Positions 6,631-9,663 of a stretch of 9,663 bases of DNA are shown here, piece after piece. The stretch is taken from contig JAOPUY010000265.1 of the NCBI GenBank assembly GCA_025963265.1, forward strand, positions 1 to 9,663, in the 5' to 3' direction. Numbering within the stretch: the stretch's first letter is position 1; every line of letters starts with the position of its first letter. The position numbers and the translations under genes are program-made. The stretch comes from Frankiales bacterium (lineage in GTDB: Bacteria > Actinomycetota > Actinomycetes > Mycobacteriales > Jatrophihabitantaceae). The notes beneath the pieces were generated by a model, which had not been told where the DNA came from, ran no database searches, and was given only the letters and a program-made list of their open reading frames with translations.

Positions 6631-6639
6631 GACGGCCAT

Positions 6640-6646
6640 CTCCTCC
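6640..6646 (-). promoter_or_regulatory. Strong Shine-Dalgarno site deciding the start of the FAD oxidoreductase
   Basis: GGAGGAG on the minus strand is the best ribosome binding site in the window. It is 9 bases from the ATG at 6630 and 0 bases from the ATG at 6639, so it favours 6630. Confidence 0.65.
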
Positions 6647-6790
6647 GCGGTCAGACGCTGATCAGGCGCTGCACTCGATTACGTGTCGGACGAGATTCGG
6701 AGCGGCGGGGCGGGTGGATTGTGCGCGGCCGAGGGCTCAAGTCGGACATGAGCTCAACGTACTGGAAGCCGGACGATAGATTAGGTAATC
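6647..6790. promoter_or_regulatory. Divergent intergenic region between the lipid operon and purK
   Basis: This stretch must hold the start signals for both transcription units. The purK side has a clear TANNNT box (listed separately). On the lipid-operon side no good -35/-10 pair is seen; TACGTT (minus strand, 6761-6756) is the only reasonable -10 candidate and would leave a leader of over 100 bases. GTCGGAC occurs twice on the plus strand (6685-6691 and 6741-6747), which could be an operator or chance. No RNA gene or ORF is supported here. Confidence 0.4.
6777..6782 (+). promoter_or_regulatory. Putative -10 box (TAGATT) for purK
   Basis: TAGATT matches TANNNT and ends 8 bases before the GTG start of purK, so the transcript would begin at or beside the start codon. 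Only a short AGG could act as a ribosome binding site. TCAACG at 6754-6759 is a poor -35 at 17-base spacing. Confidence 0.45.
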
Positions 6791-8026
6791 GTGGACAAGC
6801 GGACCGGACTGCCGGTGGTGGGCATGGTCGGCGCCGGCCAGTTGGCCCGGATGACTCAGCAAGCGGCGATCGCGCTCGGCCAGTCCATCCGGCTGCTGGC
6901 CGATTCGCCCGATGACGGCGCGGCCTTGGTCACGGCCGACGTCGAGGTGGGCGACTACCGCTCGCTGCCCGATCTGCTGCGGTTCGCCGAGGGTTGCGAC
7001 GTCGTGACCTTCGACCACGAGCACGTGCCGGGCGAGCACATCCGCGCGTTGGCCGCGGCCGGCGTGACCGTGTTGCCGGGCGCGGACGCCTTGATGTTCG
7101 CCCAGAACAAGGCCCGGATGCGGGCTCGGATGGCTGAGCTGGCCGTCCCCGGTCCGCGCTGGATCGACCTGTCGGCGGCGGGCGCGGCGGGCGCGGCGGG
7201 CGGCCCGACCGACAGCCGCATCGACGGGGCCGAGGTCCGGGCGGCGTTGGCCCGTTTCGGTCAGGACGTCGGCTGGCCGTTGGTGCTCAAAGCCATCTCG
7301 GGCGGCTATGACGGCAAAGGAGTCTGGGTCGTGGACTCGGTCGCCGATGCCGAGGAGTTGCTGCAATCGGGTCCGCCGTTGCTGGCCGAGGAGAAAGCCG
7401 ACATCGACTTCGAGATCGCGGCCCTGGTCGCCCGGTCGCCGTTCGGCCAGGGCGCAGCGTGGCCGGTGGTGGAGACCGTCCAGCAGGACGGGATCTGCAC
7501 CGAGGTGATCGCGCCGGCGCCACGGCTGTCGGCCGAGCTCGCCGATCGGGCCAGCCAGCTCGCGCTGTCCATCGCCGGTCAGCTCGGCGTCGTCGGTGTG
7601 CTGGCCGTCGAGTTCTTCGTGACCCGCTCCGGCGGGCTGCTGGTCAACGAGCTGGCGATGCGCCCGCACAACTCTGGTCACTGGACGATCGAGGGGTCCC
7701 GCACGTCCCAGTTCGAGCAGCATCTGCGGGCGGTCTTGGATTACCCGCTCGGTAGCATCGCCCAGACCGCGCCGGTCGTGGTGATGGCCAACGTCCTCGG
7801 CGGCCCGGCCGACACCACTCCGGCCCTGGACGAGCGGGTGCACCACCTGATGGCCCGCTGGCCCGATGTCAAGATTCACCTGTACGGCAAGGAATTCCGG
7901 CCCGGACGGAAGGTGGCGCACGTGACCGCGTTGGGTGATGACCTCGAGCTGGTTCGCGGCCGGGCCCGCGCCGCCGCCGACTACCTGTCCCGGGGCGACC
8001 GGGCGGGGGTGCCCGACCATGACTGA
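6791..8026 (+). CDS. purK: N5-carboxyaminoimidazole ribonucleotide synthase (PurK)
   Basis: The 411-residue cytoplasmic ATP-grasp enzyme converts AIR, bicarbonate and ATP to N5-CAIR in de novo purine synthesis. The N-terminal domain shows [12 protein letters not shown] at 10-21 and TFDHEHVP at 73-80. The ATP-grasp part shows QNKARMR at 105-111, [17 protein letters not shown] at 163-179 and EE at 200-201. The catalytic end shows VEFFV at 273-277 and [17 protein letters not shown] at 286-302, where the metal- and substrate-binding Asn/Glu/Arg/His set is intact. Length is normal for actinobacteria. GTG 6791 is preferred because the TANNNT box lies just upstream and the N-terminus fits the family. 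An AAG tripeptide repeat (129-137) sits in a loop between domains. It overlaps purE by 8 bases, so the pair is translated together. Confidence 0.96.
   Translation: MDKRTGLPVVGMVGAGQLARMTQQAAIALGQSIRLLADSPDDGAALVTADVEVGDYRSLPDLLRFAEGCDVVTFDHEHVPGEHIRALAAAGVTVLPGADALMFAQNKARMRARMAELAVPGPRWIDLSAAGAAGAAGGPTDSRIDGAEVRAALARFGQDVGWPLVLKAISGGYDGKGVWVVDSVADAEELLQSGPPLLAEEKADIDFEIAALVARSPFGQGAAWPVVETVQQDGICTEVIAPAPRLSAELADRASQLALSIAGQLGVVGVLAVEFFVTRSGGLLVNELAMRPHNSGHWTIEGSRTSQFEQHLRAVLDYPLGSIAQTAPVVVMANVLGGPADTTPALDERVHHLMARWPDVKIHLYGKEFRPGRKVAHVTALGDDLELVRGRARAAADYLSRGDRAGVPDHD
7175..7201 (+). repeat. 9-base tandem repeat, three copies, inside purK
   Basis: GCGGCGGGC is repeated three times perfectly and in frame, encoding Ala-Ala-Gly three times (codons 129-137). 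It falls just after the WIDLS segment in a surface loop, where length variation should be tolerated. Confidence 0.85.
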
Positions 8027-8540
8027 AGCGGACGCGGCGCCCCTGGTCGGCGTCATCATGGGCAGCGACTCCGACTTCGACGTGATGAGCGCCGCCGTGC
8101 AGGCTTTGGCCGAGTTCGACGTCGCCTGCGAGGTGCGGGTCGTGTCCGCCCATCGAACCCCGGAGGGCATGCTCGACTACGCGAAGACGGCCGCCGACCG
8201 CGGGCTGAAGGTAATCATCGCCGGCGCCGGCGGCGCGGCGCACCTGCCCGGCATGGTCGCCAGTCTCACCCCGCTGCCGGTGATCGGCGTGCCGGTGCCG
8301 CTGAAGTACCTCGACGGGATGGACTCGCTGCTCTCGATCGTGCAGATGCCGGCTGGCGTCCCGGTGGCGACGGTGTCCATTGGCGGCGCCCGCAACGCCG
8401 GCCTGCTGGCGGTCCGCATGCTGGCCGCCTCCGATCAAGCCCTGCTGAGCAGGGTGGTCGCCTTTCAGCGCTCACTGGCTGAGACGGCGCAGAGCAAGGA
8501 CGCCGCGCTGGCGGCGAAGCTCCGTACGCTCGGAGGGTGA
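8019..8540 (+). CDS. purE: N5-CAIR mutase, class I PurE
   Basis: The 173-residue protein rearranges N5-CAIR to CAIR, the step after PurK. It has the class I PurE signatures: [13 protein letters not shown] (GSDSD at 15-19), SAHRTP at 43-48 with the catalytic His, [12 protein letters not shown] at 68-79, and [21 protein letters not shown] near 91-111. The presence of purK beside it supports mutase rather than direct AIR carboxylase activity. The start is ATG 8019, giving the usual N-terminus; it overlaps the end of purK by 8 bases and has a GGGGGT stretch upstream. The same frame is open further upstream, but that part lies over purK and adds a non-family extension. Its TGA overlaps the start of the next gene (GTGA). 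Confidence 0.96.
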   Translation: MTEADAAPLVGVIMGSDSDFDVMSAAVQALAEFDVACEVRVVSAHRTPEGMLDYAKTAADRGLKVIIAGAGGAAHLPGMVASLTPLPVIGVPVPLKYLDGMDSLLSIVQMPAGVPVATVSIGGARNAGLLAVRMLAASDQALLSRVVAFQRSLAETAQSKDAALAAKLRTLGG

Positions 8541-9663
8541 ACCTCGCCCCGCTGCGTGCCGCGCTGACCCGGCACAAGCGGCGTTGGCGGGCCCTGCTCG
8601 TGGTGGTGGCGCTGGTCATCGCCGCGGCGGTGGTCACGGCGGTGTTGAACCGTTCACCGTCGATCGCCACCCGCAGCCAATTCGTCGCCGGCACCCCGGA
8701 GCCTGCCTCGACCGCGGCCGTGCCGCTGGACACCACGCTGTACTTGCCGGCCAGCACGCCCGCCCCGGCCGTCCTGCTGGCCCACGGCTTCGGCGGCAGC
8801 AAAACCGACCTCGCCGCCCAAGCCCGGGACTTGGCCCGGCACGGCTACGTGGTGCTCACCTTCACCGCCCGCGGTTTCGGCGACTCCGGCGGCCTGATCC
8901 ACCTCGACGCGCTGAACTACGAGATCGCCGACGGCTCCCGGCTGATCGACTATCTCGCCCGTCAACCGGAGGTGCTGCAGCGCGCCGGCTCGCCGGTGAT
9001 CGGGGTGGGCGGCAGCTCCTACGGCGGCGCGTTCGCCCTGATGCTGGCCGCGACCGATCACCGGGTGGACGCGGTGGCGGCCGACATCACCTGGAACGAC
9101 CTGGCCACCGCGCTCTTTCCGAACGACCAAGCCGCCGCGCAATCGACGGGCGCCGCTGACCCGAGCGGGGTCTTCAAGAAACTCTGGGTCGGCTATCTGT
9201 TCTCGCTCTCGCAGCCGAGCGCGGCGGGCCCGGCTGGCCCGACCGGTTGCGGGCGGTTCGCGGCTGACGTCTGCCAGTTCTACCGAACCGCCAGCGAAAA
9301 CCCCGCCTCGGTCACCGCGGCGGACAAGGCCCTGCTCCAGCGATCAAGCCCGGCCACCGTCCTCAGCCGGTTGAAAGCGCCGGCGCTGCTCATCCAAGGT
9401 GAGCAAGACTCGCTGTTCCCGCTGAGCGAGGCCGACGCCAACGCCCGGCAGATCCGCGCCGCGGGCGCGCCGCTGCAGGTCCGGTGGCGGGCCGGCGGCC
9501 ACGACGCCGACAGCACGGATGACTCGGTGAACACCTGGGAGCGGCAGTTCTTCGACCAGAAGTTGCGCGGTGAGTCCGGCGGGAACGCCGACGGCAGCTT
9601 CCTGCTCGCCCAGCGCAACGCGGGCTTGTCGGCCTCGACCGGGCAATCGGTGAACAAGACGCT
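8537..9663 (+). CDS. Membrane-anchored alpha/beta hydrolase, S15/CocE-type (partial, C-terminus off right edge)
   Basis: 375 codons are visible. The N-terminus has a basic stretch (TRHKRRWR) and one hydrophobic helix at about 19-37, consistent with a signal anchor and an extracytoplasmic catalytic domain. The hydrolase core is complete: oxyanion-side HGFGGSK at 83-89, ARGFGDSGG at 111-119, nucleophile elbow GGSSYGG with Ser161, acid Asp291 in QGEQDSLFP, and His322 in GGHDAD. A Cys pair (238, 246) in the lid could form a disulphide outside the cell. The layout fits the X-Pro dipeptidyl-peptidase (S15)/CocE group, where a beta-sandwich domain usually follows; the remaining C-terminus is not visible. 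GTG 8537 overlaps the purE stop as GTGA, with CGGAGG abutting it. Substrate unknown: peptidase, esterase and acylase activities are all possible. Confidence 0.82.
   Translation, partial: MNLAPLRAALTRHKRRWRALLVVVALVIAAAVVTAVLNRSPSIATRSQFVAGTPEPASTAAVPLDTTLYLPASTPAPAVLLAHGFGGSKTDLAAQARDLARHGYVVLTFTARGFGDSGGLIHLDALNYEIADGSRLIDYLARQPEVLQRAGSPVIGVGGSSYGGAFALMLAATDHRVDAVAADITWNDLATALFPNDQAAAQSTGAADPSGVFKKLWVGYLFSLSQPSAAGPAGPTGCGRFAADVCQFYRTASENPASVTAADKALLQRSSPATVLSRLKAPALLIQGEQDSLFPLSEADANARQIRAAGAPLQVRWRAGGHDADSTDDSVNTWERQFFDQKLRGESGGNADGSFLLAQRNAGLSASTGQSVNKT

Noticed and set aside
6737..8170. Long minus-strand open frame (477 codons) opposite purK/purE
   Set aside because: It is a GC-bias shadow: composition is Arg/Gly/Gln/His-rich with no family motif, and both opposite-strand genes are unmistakable purK and purE.
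1..9663. CRISPR arrays, IS elements, attachment sites, tRNA/rRNA genes or a phage-defence system
   Set aside because: No regularly spaced repeats with unique spacers, transposase motifs, terminal inverted repeats, tRNA-like folds or nuclease/defence domains were seen on either strand.

Overview
The window is GC-rich bacterial chromosome with strong third-position GC bias, GTG starts, overlapping stop/start codons and TANNNT-type -10 boxes. The gene content (GtrA-family gene near purK-purE, plus a fatty-acid gene set known from mycobacteria as the Rv0449c-Rv0446c group) points to an actinomycete. The genus cannot be fixed from the sequence, and nothing here proves a mycolic-acid producer. Coding density is very high: there is no gene-free stretch longer than about 160 bases.

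Left part, minus strand (1-992): a GtrA-family membrane protein gene (489-992) is followed 7 bases later by the start of a proline/GW-rich single-pass membrane protein (1-481) that runs off the left edge. A TANNNT box sits 8 bases before the GtrA ATG, so the transcript may be nearly leaderless. Between GtrA and the next gene is a 127-base GC-rich spacer with a 10-base periodic repeat and a hairpin.

Central part, minus strand (1120-6630): four tightly packed genes look like one lipid-modification operon. In transcription order they are an FAD-dependent amine-oxidase-like protein, a fusion of a DUF1365 domain to a cyclopropane-fatty-acid-synthase-like methyltransferase (CMAS), a second and different CMAS methyltransferase, and a DUF1295 membrane protein of the steroid-5-alpha-reductase type. 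The order matches the mycobacterial set FAD oxidoreductase - DUF1365 - UfaA1 - DUF1295. Two things differ: DUF1365 and the first methyltransferase are one reading frame, and a second methyltransferase has been added. The likely job is methylation of unsaturated acyl chains already in phospholipid, followed by redox processing, giving cyclopropane, 10-methyl(ene) or possibly furan-type fatty acids.

Right part, plus strand (6791-9663): purK and purE, the two-enzyme route from AIR to CAIR in purine synthesis, overlap by 8 bases. purE overlaps by 4 bases (GTGA) with a membrane-anchored alpha/beta hydrolase of the X-Pro dipeptidyl-peptidase (S15)/CocE type that runs off the right edge. The lipid operon and purK are divergent and share a 160-base intergenic region. 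In several actinobacteria the GtrA gene and purK are direct divergent neighbours, so the lipid operon looks inserted between them.

The items most worth follow-up are the DUF1365-CMAS fusion with a possible internal start, and the pair of dissimilar methyltransferases that both lack expected bicarbonate-site residues.
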